Below are positions 1 to 6,683 of a DNA stretch of 6,726 nt, one piece after another. The translations under genes and the position numbers were made by a program. Position 1 is the first letter of the stretch, and each line of letters starts with the position of its first letter. This DNA is from Dechloromonas sp. (lineage in GTDB: Bacteria > Pseudomonadota > Gammaproteobacteria > Burkholderiales > Rhodocyclaceae). The DNA is taken from contig JAFLDQ010000177.1 in assembly GCA_017302355.1 (NCBI GenBank), forward strand, positions 1 through 6,726, read 5' to 3'. Below the pieces are notes generated by a model. That model was not told the origin of the DNA and searched no databases. It was given only the letters and a program-made list of their open reading frames with translations.

Positions 1-259
1 GTTGGCCGTCGGCCAGCCGGTTCGGGTCTTCGTGCAGACGCGCAGCACGGTGCCGGGCATCCGGGTGCCGGCAGCGGCGCTGATGAAGAACCCGGCTAAC
101 CAGAGCATCGTCTGGGTCAAGACGGCACCGGAACGCTTTGAGCCGCGCACGGTAAGCGTCGAGCCGCTGGACGGCACCCACGTGGCGGTGACCAGCGGTC
201 TGAAAGCCGGGGATCGGGTTGCCGTCCGCGCTGCGACCCTGATCAACCAGGTCCGGTAA
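1..259 (+). CDS. Efflux RND periplasmic adaptor subunit (CzcB/CusB type), C-terminal fragment
   Basis: This is the last 85 residues of a periplasmic adaptor (membrane fusion) protein; the start lies before the window, and the reading frame is the one beginning at base 2. Adaptors of this family bridge an inner-membrane RND pump and an outer-membrane channel. The visible part runs from the end of the beta-barrel domain (GQPVRVFVQT, then the typical VPAAAL strand at about visible residues 22-27) into the membrane-proximal domain, ending with the characteristic 'V..GLKAGDRVAVRAATLI' turn seen at the C-terminus of this family. The following gene begins about 10 bases after the stop and the pump follows it, so all three are probably co-transcribed. 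No metal-binding residues can be judged from this fragment. The family call is firm; the substrate is unknown. Confidence 0.88.
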   Translation, partial: LAVGQPVRVFVQTRSTVPGIRVPAAALMKNPANQSIVWVKTAPERFEPRTVSVEPLDGTHVAVTSGLKAGDRVAVRAATLINQVR

Positions 260-269
260 AGGGATGACG

Positions 270-491
270 ATGGAACCTATTCTCGACTCCACCCTGACCT
301 GCCCGATTTGCGGACTATCAGAAAAACTGCACATGCCGACCGATGCCTGCTTGTTCTTCCATGAATGCTCAGGTTGCAAATCATTACTCCGACCCAAACC
401 GGGTGACTGTTGCGTCTTTTGCAGTTATGGCAACGTGCCATGTCCGCCGATTCAGCAGCAATCGGATTGCTGCACACGACGGGAGCGCTAA
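270..491 (+). CDS. Small cysteine-rich GDCCVxC-motif protein
   Basis: A 73-residue protein with 11 cysteines (C11, C14, C27, C33, C36, C47, C48, C51, C58, C67, C68). The centre carries GDCCVFCSYG (residues 45-54) followed by VPCPPIQ, the signature of the family known as GDCCVxC domain-containing (seleno)proteins, some members of which carry selenocysteine; here every position is Cys and there is no in-frame TGA. CPIC (11-14) and CSGC (33-36) look like the two halves of a zinc-ribbon-like knuckle. There is no signal peptide or membrane segment, so it is probably cytosolic. The biochemical role of the family is not known to me; metal or thiol chemistry is inferred from the cysteines and the neighbours. 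I prefer ATG 270 because the ribosome site AAAGGG (258-263) is 6 bases upstream of it but directly abuts the alternative ATG at 264, which would add MT. The gene lies between adaptor and pump. Confidence 0.85.
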   Translation: MEPILDSTLTCPICGLSEKLHMPTDACLFFHECSGCKSLLRPKPGDCCVFCSYGNVPCPPIQQQSDCCTRRER

Positions 492-494
492 ATC

Positions 495-3400
495 ATGTTC
501 AAGTGGCTTCTCGATAACAGCCTTGCCAACCGTCTGCTGGTCATCATCGCCAGCCTGGTGCTGATGGCCTATGGGGCATTCACCCTCTCCCGCACGCCGG
601 TGGACGTGTTTCCTGACCTCAACAAACCAACGGTCACCATCATGACCGAATCCGGTGGCATGGCCGCCGAGGAAGTGGAGCAACTGATCACCTTCCCGCT
701 GGAAACGACCATGAACGGTCTGCCCGGTGTGGAAAGCGTGCGGTCGGTGTCCAGTGCCGGCCTCTCTTTCATTTATGTGACCTTCAACTGGAAAACAGAG
801 ATTTTTCGGGCCAGGCAGATGGTGTCTGAACGTCTGTCCTCAATGGAGGAAGGGCTGCCAGCGGGCGTCACGCCGCGCATGGGGCCAATCAGTTCGATCA
901 TGGGCGAAATCATGCAGATCGCCATTCCCATCGACACGGCGAAGATTTCGCCGATGCAGGTGCGCGAATACGCCGACTGGGTGCTGCGTCCGCGTCTGAT
1001 GGCAATTGCCGGCGTGGCGCAGGTCATTCCCATCGGCGGCGAGGTGCGGCAGTTCCAGGTGCAGCCGAACACGACCCGCATGGCGGAACTGGGCATCTCG
1101 CACGAGCAGTTGACCGGGGCGCTCAAGGGCTACTCGGCCAACACCTCCGGCGGCTTCCTTGAACTCAACGGGCGCGAATACCTGATTCGCCATCTCGGCC
1201 GCACGTCGCGTCTGGACGACCTGAAGAACCTGGCGCTGACGGCCCGCCACGGTCAACCCGTTTTATTGCGGCAAATCGCCGACGTGACCTTCGCACCGGC
1301 CATCAAGCGGGGCGATGCCGGTTTCGAGGGCAAACCGGCGGTGATTCTGGGCATCCAGAAGCAGCCGACGGCCGATACCATCCATCTGACCCGAAGTATC
1401 GAGGCCGCAGTGGAGGATCTGAAGAAATCGCTGCCGGCCGGCATGGAGGCGCCCAAGGTAACTTTCCGTCAGGCGAGTTTCATCGAGTCGTCGATCAGCA
1501 CGCTGCAAGGCAAGCTGATCGGGGCATCGGTCTTCGTCGCAGTCATCCTGTTCTTCTTTCTGGGCACCTTGCGCCCGACGGTGATCGCCCTAACCGCTAT
1601 CCCGGTGTCGATTTTCATGACGGCGCTGGTCTTCGACTATTTCGGTCTGTCGATCAACACCATGACGCTGGGTGGTCTGGCCATCGCCATTGGCGGGCTG
1701 GTCGATGACGCCGTGGTCGGCGTCGAGAACGTGCTGCGACGGCTGAAGGAAGACCGGGCCAAGCACCACGATCACCGGATGCATCCGATCGAGCTGGTCG
1801 CCCATGCGACGATGGAGGTGCGTTCGGCCATCCTCTACGCAACGATCATCATCGTGCTGGTCTTCCTGCCGCTCTTCGCGCTGCCCGGTATGGAAGGGCG
1901 CTTGTTCGTGCCGCTCGGTATCGCTTTCATCGTTTCGACGCTGGCCTCGCTGGTGGTGTCGGTGACGGTGACGCCGGTCCTGTCCTTCTACCTGCTGCCA
2001 CGCATGAAGTCGCTCGATCATGGCGACACGAAACTGCTGGCCTGGCTGAAAGCCAGCTATGGCCGCAGTTTGCAGACGGTGCTCAACCACCCCAAAGCGG
2101 CGTTGGCGGCCGGTGCCGTCGCCATTTTGGTAGCAGCGGCAGCCGTGCCCTTTTTTCCCAAGACTTTCCTGCCACCCTTCAACGAGGGAACGTTGCTGAT
2201 CGGCATGCGCCTCAACCCCGGCGTCACGCTGGCCGAGTCGTCGGCTCTGGCACAACAGGCCGAGGTACTGGTCAAGGCGGTGCCGGAAGTCGTGCACGTC
2301 GGGCGACGCAGCGGCCGGGCGGAACTGGATGAGCATGCGGAAGGCGTCCATGTCAGCGAACTGGATGTCGGCCTGAAGCCAGCATCCGAAATGACGCGCT
2401 CAATGGGCGAAATCTCGGCCGATATTCGCGCCCGCCTGATCAACCTGCCCGCGGCGATTGCCATCGGCCAGCCCATCTCGCACCGGATCGACCACATGCT
2501 GTCCGGCGTGCGTTCGCAGATCGCCATCAAGATTTTTGGCGATGACCTCGACACGCTGCGCGGTCAGGCCGATGCGCTGCGTGGCAGGCTGGCCGGTATT
2601 CCCGGCATCGCCGATCTGGAAATCGAGAAGCAGGTGCTGGCGCCGCAGATCAAGGTCAGCGTCAACTATGCGACGGCCGCGCAATACGGCGTGCCGACGC
2701 CACAGATTCTGGCGACCCTGCAAAGCCTGGTCGAAGGCGAAAAAGTAACGCAGGTGGTCGAGGGCGGCCGGCGCTTTGCGCTGGTCGTGCGCCTGCCCGA
2801 GTCGTCCCGCTCGTTGCAAGGGCTGGGGCAGATATTGCTGGAAACACCTGGCGGGCCGATTCCCTTGTCAAAAATCGCCACCATCGAGGATGGCGACGGG
2901 CCGAATCAGGTCAGCCGCGATGACGGCAAGCGGCGTATCGTGCTTTCAGCCAACGCGCAAGGTAGGGCGCTGTCCGAGATCGTCGAGGACATCCGCAAGG
3001 TGGTCGGCGACAGCAAACTGCCTGAAGGATACTTCATCACCCTGGGCGGACAGTTCCAGGCGCAGGAAGAGGCTTCGCGGCTGGTTGGCCTGCTCTCCAT
3101 CGTCTCGCTGGTGCTGATGTTTGTGGTGCTGTTCAGTCGCTACAAGTCAGTTGTGTTATCGGCGATGATCATGGCCAACATTCCGCTGGCGCTGGTTGGC
3201 GCAGTGTTCGGCTTGTGGATTTCCGGGCAGCCGCTGTCGGTCGCCGCGCTGGTCGGTTTCATCACGCTGGCCGGCATCTCGGTGCGTAACGGCATCCTCA
3301 AAGTCAGCCACTACATCAACCTGATGCGCATGGAAGGCGAGAATTTCGACCACAAGATGGTCCTGCGCGGCTCGCTGGAACGTCTCGCGCCGGTCTTGAT

Positions 3401-3614
3401 GACGGCGCTGGTCACCGCCTTTGCGCTGGCGCCATTGTTGTTCGAGGCCGAGCGACCGGGCACGGAAATCCTGCATCCGGTAGCGGTGGTCATTTTCTCG
3501 GGCCTGATCAGTTCAACCCTGCTCGATACCTTCCTAACGCCTGTCATGTTCTGGCTGTTTGGCCGCAATGATGTGGAACGTCTGATGGCCGACCGCGATG
3601 CCGGTGCGCTTTAA
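495..3614 (+). CDS. HME-RND heavy-metal efflux pump, inner-membrane permease (CzcA/CusA family)
   Basis: A full-length 1039-residue RND permease, the proton-driven engine of a tripartite metal exporter. It has the usual 12 membrane segments: one near residues 13-32, a block at about 339-495 with a seventh at about 535-553, and a second block at about 862-1015, with two large periplasmic domains between. TM4 holds AIAIGGLVDDAVVGVEN with D404, D405 and E411, the position of the HME proton-relay aspartate. CusA's other relay residues are not kept: my manual alignment gives R931 for Glu939 and V967 for Lys984. The CusA methionine triad is also missing: RIDHMLSG puts H667 at Met623, YGVPT puts V733 at Met672, and an Ala or Leu lies at Met573. 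An acidic and His cluster (E610, D612, E613, H614, E616, H619, E622, D624) is a possible metal site. A divalent substrate is therefore favoured, not proven. GGGAG (481-485), 9 bases before ATG 495, sits inside the end of the preceding gene, so translation may be coupled. Confidence 0.95.
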   Translation: MFKWLLDNSLANRLLVIIASLVLMAYGAFTLSRTPVDVFPDLNKPTVTIMTESGGMAAEEVEQLITFPLETTMNGLPGVESVRSVSSAGLSFIYVTFNWKTEIFRARQMVSERLSSMEEGLPAGVTPRMGPISSIMGEIMQIAIPIDTAKISPMQVREYADWVLRPRLMAIAGVAQVIPIGGEVRQFQVQPNTTRMAELGISHEQLTGALKGYSANTSGGFLELNGREYLIRHLGRTSRLDDLKNLALTARHGQPVLLRQIADVTFAPAIKRGDAGFEGKPAVILGIQKQPTADTIHLTRSIEAAVEDLKKSLPAGMEAPKVTFRQASFIESSISTLQGKLIGASVFVAVILFFFLGTLRPTVIALTAIPVSIFMTALVFDYFGLSINTMTLGGLAIAIGGLVDDAVVGVENVLRRLKEDRAKHHDHRMHPIELVAHATMEVRSAILYATIIIVLVFLPLFALPGMEGRLFVPLGIAFIVSTLASLVVSVTVTPVLSFYLLPRMKSLDHGDTKLLAWLKASYGRSLQTVLNHPKAALAAGAVAILVAAAAVPFFPKTFLPPFNEGTLLIGMRLNPGVTLAESSALAQQAEVLVKAVPEVVHVGRRSGRAELDEHAEGVHVSELDVGLKPASEMTRSMGEISADIRARLINLPAAIAIGQPISHRIDHMLSGVRSQIAIKIFGDDLDTLRGQADALRGRLAGIPGIADLEIEKQVLAPQIKVSVNYATAAQYGVPTPQILATLQSLVEGEKVTQVVEGGRRFALVVRLPESSRSLQGLGQILLETPGGPIPLSKIATIEDGDGPNQVSRDDGKRRIVLSANAQGRALSEIVEDIRKVVGDSKLPEGYFITLGGQFQAQEEASRLVGLLSIVSLVLMFVVLFSRYKSVVLSAMIMANIPLALVGAVFGLWISGQPLSVAALVGFITLAGISVRNGILKVSHYINLMRMEGENFDHKMVLRGSLERLAPVLMTALVTAFALAPLLFEAERPGTEILHPVAVVIFSGLISSTLLDTFLTPVMFWLFGRNDVERLMADRDAGAL

Positions 3615-3639
3615 TTATTTCTCAACGAAAGGAAAAACC

Positions 3640-4023
3640 ATGAAACCGATTCATCTTTTCGCCGCTGTTACCCTCTCCATATCCGGCCTTGCCTTCGCCG
3701 CCGGTGGCCACGAGCATGGGCACGAACACAAACCGCTCCACGGTGGCGTCGTCAGCGAGGTCAAGGATATGGATTACGAACTGGTTGCCAAGCCGGATTT
3801 GATCCAGTTGCATTTGCGCGATCATGGCAAGCCGGTGGATGTCTCAAAATCCAACGCCAAACTGACCATTCTCGTCGGCACCGACAAACAGATAGTGGAG
3901 TTGAAACCGGCGGGCCAGCAACTGGAGGCCGCAGGCAGTTTCAAATTTGCCAACAGCAAGATTGTGGCCTTGGTATCCGTCCCCGGCAAAGCACCGGCAA
4001 CCGTTCGCTTCGTGTTGAAGTAG
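3640..4023 (+). CDS. Secreted His-rich small periplasmic protein of metal-efflux operon
   Basis: A 127-residue exported protein. Residues 1-20 form a Sec signal peptide (MKPIHLFAAV, then a hydrophobic core ending GLAFA), with likely cleavage after A20 or A21. The mature N-terminus begins with GGHEHGHEH and H34 in LHGG: six histidines (24, 26, 28, 30, 34, plus 58 further on) spaced as in flexible metal-binding tails. The remainder (about 35-127) is a compact beta-rich domain ending in VRFVLK, with no cysteine, so no disulfide or Cys metal site. The start at ATG 3640 is chosen over an in-frame ATG at 3598, because the latter lies inside the pump gene, lacks a signal peptide at its end, and AAAGGA (3628-3633) is well spaced for 3640. 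It follows the pump by 25 bases, so it is probably in the same operon. A periplasmic metal chaperone or buffer is inferred; I do not recognise a named family. Confidence 0.85.
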   Translation: MKPIHLFAAVTLSISGLAFAAGGHEHGHEHKPLHGGVVSEVKDMDYELVAKPDLIQLHLRDHGKPVDVSKSNAKLTILVGTDKQIVELKPAGQQLEAAGSFKFANSKIVALVSVPGKAPATVRFVLK

Positions 4024-4035
4024 AAGGGAGGTCGC

Positions 4036-4464
4036 ATGTCTGCGATCACAAAAGTTCTCGCAACATGTTTTCTGGGCGTGACGCTTTCCGGTTGTGCTGG
4101 GCATACTCATCGACTGGTATCGGAGAACGACTCGCTATCCGTCACTGGCTCCTTTAGCCACGAAGGCACACAAGCGCCGGTCATGGTTTTGGAACTCGAA
4201 GGAGCGCGATATGAGGGGCGGGGATTTGTGATTCAGCATTCTCAAGACCTCACAAAATTACGTAAATTGTTTGGCCCAGGCAAACATTACGACCGAATTA
4301 CCAGCGGCATGGACAGCGATCACATAAAGAATTCGGCTTCGCCGATACTACGCTCCCAAAGTGGGGAAACAATTCTATGCCTGCTGGCTTGGAGTTCAGG
4401 CCAAAGTCCAGCCGGGGTTTGCACGAAGTCTGATGGAAAGCAGATTGATGTTCGTTTCGACTGA
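4036..4464 (+). CDS. Putative outer- or inner-membrane lipoprotein of unknown function
   Basis: A 142-residue protein with a lipoprotein signal: a short hydrophobic stretch (LATCFLGVTL) ending in the lipobox LSGC with the lipidated cysteine at residue 20. A at +2 gives no Asp signal for inner-membrane retention, so sorting to the outer membrane is expected. The mature part begins AGHTHRL and is soluble; two further cysteines, C115 and C129, could form a disulfide in the C-terminal part (ILCLLAWSSG...GVCTKSDGKQ), a pattern seen in many small hypothetical lipoproteins. The ribosome site AAGGGAGG (4024-4031) lies 12 bases after the previous stop, making it the last gene of the first operon. Its codon use is more A/T-rich than the pump or channel genes (for example TTA, AGA-free but many AAA, CAT, GAT), hinting at a different history. 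The function is unknown; I would not assign a metal role beyond the neighbourhood. Confidence 0.78.
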   Translation: MSAITKVLATCFLGVTLSGCAGHTHRLVSENDSLSVTGSFSHEGTQAPVMVLELEGARYEGRGFVIQHSQDLTKLRKLFGPGKHYDRITSGMDSDHIKNSASPILRSQSGETILCLLAWSSGQSPAGVCTKSDGKQIDVRFD

Positions 4465-4476
4465 TTCTGGGTAAGC

Positions 4477-4492
4477 ATGCTTCGGGAAGCAT
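4477..4492. repeat. Perfect short inverted repeat (hairpin)
   Basis: ATGCTTC (4477-4483) and GAAGCAT (4486-4492) are perfect reverse complements separated by two bases; as RNA it would be a 6-bp stem with a CGGG loop. It starts 13 bases after the lipoprotein stop and is followed by AAAAAA on the + strand, so it does not look like a terminator by itself. It could protect the 3' end of the transcript from decay or be the base of the terminator region just downstream. Confidence 0.5.
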
Positions 4493-4511
4493 AAAAAACC
4501 AAAAAGGCGAC

Positions 4512-4530
4512 AAGCCTATGGCTTTTCTTG
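4512..4530 (+). terminator. Weak candidate Rho-independent terminator after first operon
   Basis: AAGCC (4512-4516), a 3-base loop TAT, and GGCTT (4520-4524) form a perfect 5-bp stem followed by TTCTTG, a short interrupted T tract. It lies 48 bases after the lipoprotein stop, a reasonable place to end the operon. The stem is short and partly A/T, so efficiency is uncertain. An alternative 4-bp pairing AGGC (4504-4507) with GCCT (4514-4517) on the opposite strand would be followed by a T run, so the site could act in both directions. Confidence 0.4.
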
Positions 4531-4801
4531 CTTCCCAAATAGCGAATGTTCGTTGTGTGCCGTCTTGGTGTCATTTTGAGCTATACCCCAAACGGATATC
4601 AGGGTAGGCCGCTCAAAGAAGTCCAGATAGAGTCAAATATTCAATTTATTGGCACCTGCCACGACAGGGCATAGATTTTTAGCTGACCGAATTCGCTCGG
4701 GAAAGGAGTTTAACGGGTCAAAGTGTCGGCTATGTCCGGTTCGGGATATTTCGAAGCGAGGATGAAAGGCAAGATCACTGTGCACCGGTAGGGGTCGCAA
4801 G

Positions 4802-4817
4802 ATTACACAAATGTAAT
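4802..4817. promoter_or_regulatory. ATTACA-N4-TGTAAT palindrome, candidate response-regulator box
   Basis: ATTACA (4802-4807) and TGTAAT (4812-4817) are perfect reverse complements with the spacer CAAA. The pattern resembles the 'cop box' type bound by OmpR-family metal response regulators such as CopR/CusR (roughly TGACA-N5-GTAAT). It sits 76 bases before the channel gene's ATG in an otherwise gene-free region. It directly abuts a possible -10 TATAGG (4819-4824), which would place it inside the promoter spacer as for a repressor or a MerR-type activator; alternatively a -10 TACCAT (4851-4856) would centre it near -53, suiting response-regulator activation. The palindrome itself is certain; the binding protein is inferred, and no regulator gene is in the window. 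Confidence 0.55.
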
Positions 4818-4893
4818 TTATAGGTCAGCATCCCGTTGGGCAACGCTCCGTACCATCAGTGTCTATTGATCTGAACTCGGTGAACTTGCCCCA

Positions 4894-6120
4894 ATGAATT
4901 GCTCTCCGCCAACGCCAAAATTGCGCGCCGGGACCGGCTTCCTGCTGGTGGCCTTGCTGGCCGCCCCATTTGGTTTCGCTCAGGCGGAAACCCTGCGCGA
5001 TGTGTTTGAAAAAACATGGGCCAATTCCCCTCAGGGGAAAACAGTCGTCGCGAAACGCGAGGAGGCGACCGCCAGCCGAACCGTTGCCGAATCCTTGTTT
5101 CCTGGTACACCGAAAATCGGCCTGGCGCAGCGCACTGACCGCTGGAACGACAATCTGGGCAAAGAAGAAAGCGAAATCGGCATTTCAGTTCCGCTCTGGT
5201 TGCCCGGTCAAAAATCAGCCCGGATAGCCGTGGCCGAGGCGGATGGCGACGAGAGTCAGCGGAGCATTGCCGCCACCCGGCTGGCCGTCGCCGGTGAATT
5301 GCGGACGGCCCTATGGACGCTCTATCTGGTGCATAGTGAAGCAGAGGTTGCCGTTGAACGTCTGGATGCCGCGGCCAAACTGGAAGACGATGTGACCAGG
5401 CGGGTCAAGGTCGGTGAAATGGCCCGCTCCGATCTGCTCCTCGTCAAGCAGGAAACAAGTAGCGCCCGGGCCGCCGCGGCCGAGGCGAAAGCACGTGTTG
5501 TGCGCAGCACGCAGCGCTACCGGGTGCTGACCGGCAGCGACCGCTTGCCGGACAATCCCCAAGAGCTGGTCATGGTGGCAGCCGCTGACGATCTCCATCC
5601 CCGCCTGGCGGCCGGGCAGGCCATTGCCGAGCGTGCCCGTGCCGGCATGAAACTGGCCCAGGAGTCGCGCCGCGATGCACCCAGCATCGGCATGCAATAT
5701 CGCCGGGAGCGTGATGCCTCAGGCGCGACTCCACGCGACAGTGTCGGCTTCGCCATCACCATTCCCTTCGCTGGCGAGGTGCGCAACGCGCCCTTGATCG
5801 CCAGCGCCAACACGGCGCTGATCCAGGCCGATGCCCAGTATCAGCGGCTGCTGGCTGAGGTCGAAGCCGAAGTCAGGGAGGCCGAGGCGCAACTCGATGC
5901 GGCCCGAATCGGTGCCGAAATAGCGGTCGACCGTGAGCAAGCCGCTGCCGAGCGATTGTCCCTGATGCGCCGTTCCTTCGAACTGGGCGAAACCGCGCTT
6001 GTCGAGTTGCTGCGTGCCCAATCGCAGGCAACCGAAGCCCGCATCGAACTGGGCCGTAGCCGAGCCCGCCTGTCGGCCGCCCAGGCCAACCTGAATCAAG
6101 CCCGAGGAATTACACCGTGA
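4894..6120 (+). CDS. TolC-family outer-membrane efflux channel (CzcC-like)
   Basis: A 408-residue outer-membrane factor, the exit duct of a tripartite metal pump. Residues 1-31 are a signal peptide (hydrophobic FLLVALLAAPFGF, cleavage after AQA); there is no lipobox, so unlike many CusC-type channels it is apparently not lipidated. The two-fold internal repeat of the family is visible: VGEMARSDLLLVKQE (173-187) matches LGETALVELLRAQSQ (364-378), and the strand-to-helix joints VPLWLPGQKSAR (about 99-110) and IPFAGEVRN (about 290-298) also correspond. Long Ala/Glu/Arg-rich heptad-like helices fill the rest. Its length is normal for CzcC (about 400-420). ATG 4894 is the only plausible start: the in-frame stretch upstream reaches a stop at 4867-4869 with no other start, though there is no good Shine-Dalgarno sequence. 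Its stop overlaps the next gene's GTG. It opens the second operon. Confidence 0.9.
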   Translation: MNCSPPTPKLRAGTGFLLVALLAAPFGFAQAETLRDVFEKTWANSPQGKTVVAKREEATASRTVAESLFPGTPKIGLAQRTDRWNDNLGKEESEIGISVPLWLPGQKSARIAVAEADGDESQRSIAATRLAVAGELRTALWTLYLVHSEAEVAVERLDAAAKLEDDVTRRVKVGEMARSDLLLVKQETSSARAAAAEAKARVVRSTQRYRVLTGSDRLPDNPQELVMVAAADDLHPRLAAGQAIAERARAGMKLAQESRRDAPSIGMQYRRERDASGATPRDSVGFAITIPFAGEVRNAPLIASANTALIQADAQYQRLLAEVEAEVREAEAQLDAARIGAEIAVDREQAAAERLSLMRRSFELGETALVELLRAQSQATEARIELGRSRARLSAAQANLNQARGITP

Positions 6121-6683
6121 TCGATCAGCCATTCATCCTGAACTGGGCAGCCCTAAAAGCCTTTGTTGCAGCCATCTTTCTGGCGTTGTCCATGCCGCTC
6201 CTCGCCCATGAAGGCCATGACCACGGAGCCCCCGCCAAGCCGGCCGATGTCAACTTGGCGCCACGTTTCGAACTGCGTAGCGAAGACCTTGAACTGGTTG
6301 GTGTGCTCGCTGGCAAGGACCTGATCATCTATCTCGACCGCGCCGCGGACAACGCCCCCATTCCCGGGGCACAAATCGAAATCGAGGGCCAGGGGATCAA
6401 AGGAGTGGCCACCGAGATGGCAGGAGGCGTCTACCAATTATCCGCACCGTCCCTGACACAAGCCGGCAAGTACCCGCTGACCATCACCGTCCAGGCCGGT
6501 GAAATTGTCGATCTGCTTTCCGCCAGCCTGGAGGTGGGCGAAGCAGCGGTTGCCGTGACTGACGCCGGACATCCCGCTCGCAATTGGTGGCTCTACGCCG
6601 GCACGCCGCTGTTGTTGCTGGCCGGCGGCCTGGTCGTGCGTCGCCTGCGTCGCCAACCGCAACATGGAATTCATTCAGCATGA
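6117..6683 (+). CDS. Membrane-anchored periplasmic protein with HEGHDHG motif
   Basis: A 188-residue protein started by GTG 6117, which overlaps the channel gene's TGA stop (6118-6120); GAGGA (6104-6108), 8 bases upstream, supports this start and translational coupling. Residues 10-30 are a signal sequence (ALKAFVAAIFLALSMPLLA) with likely cleavage after A30, exposing HEGHDHG (31-37) at the new N-terminus. Residues 45-142 are a beta-rich Ig-like domain with a GVYQLSAPSLTQAGKYPLTI stretch of the kind found in FixH/YtkA-like domains and in N-terminal domains of some efflux adaptors. Residues about 157-175 (WWLYAGTPLLLLAGG) are a membrane helix followed by the basic RRLRRQ, so the C-terminus faces the cytoplasm. 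It has no cysteine. Lying between channel and adaptor genes, it probably assists metal export in the periplasm; this role is inferred. Confidence 0.82.
   Translation: MIDQPFILNWAALKAFVAAIFLALSMPLLAHEGHDHGAPAKPADVNLAPRFELRSEDLELVGVLAGKDLIIYLDRAADNAPIPGAQIEIEGQGIKGVATEMAGGVYQLSAPSLTQAGKYPLTITVQAGEIVDLLSASLEVGEAAVAVTDAGHPARNWWLYAGTPLLLLAGGLVVRRLRRQPQHGIHSA

Larger units (their letters stand above)
4465..4893. other. Intergenic gap between two efflux operons
   Basis: This stretch of 429 bases has no convincing gene on either strand. It is clearly more A/T-rich than the flanking genes. Its left end holds two adjacent short hairpins; the middle has no feature I can name apart from a short hairpin near 4651-4670; the right end has a perfect palindrome followed by an A/T-rich -10-like segment that is the likely control region for the second operon. 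The leader between palindrome and ATG 4894 is about 76 bases and lacks a good Shine-Dalgarno sequence. Only short unassigned open frames are present, the best being a 22-residue one at 4723-4791 that is probably chance. Confidence 0.7.

Noticed and set aside
270..491. Selenocysteine in the GDCCVxC protein
   Set aside because: All motif positions are Cys codons and there is no in-frame TGA, so this member is a plain cysteine form.
1590..2351. Long open frame of 253 codons on the minus strand inside the pump gene
   Set aside because: It is antisense to a strongly conserved pump region; its product is rich in Arg, His and Gln as expected of a G/C-driven shadow frame, with no domain I recognise.
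4477..4500. Hairpin at the lipoprotein's 3' end as a Rho-independent terminator
   Set aside because: It is followed by an A run, not a T run, on the coding strand, and on the other strand the T run precedes the stem.
4650..4664. TGGCAC at the start of a possible sigma-54 promoter
   Set aside because: The -12 half TTGC is absent at the right distance; only ACGAC follows, so it does not match the -24/-12 pattern.
4651..4680. Hairpin CCTG-N6-CAGG followed by ATAGATTTTT as a second terminator
   Set aside because: The stem is only four pairs plus a mismatch and the T run starts several bases away; it is too weak to annotate.
4723..4791. 22-residue open frame in the gap with AAGGAG upstream
   Set aside because: The ribosome site is 13 bases from the GTG, the frame is very short and its product is not recognisable; chance is the simplest reading.
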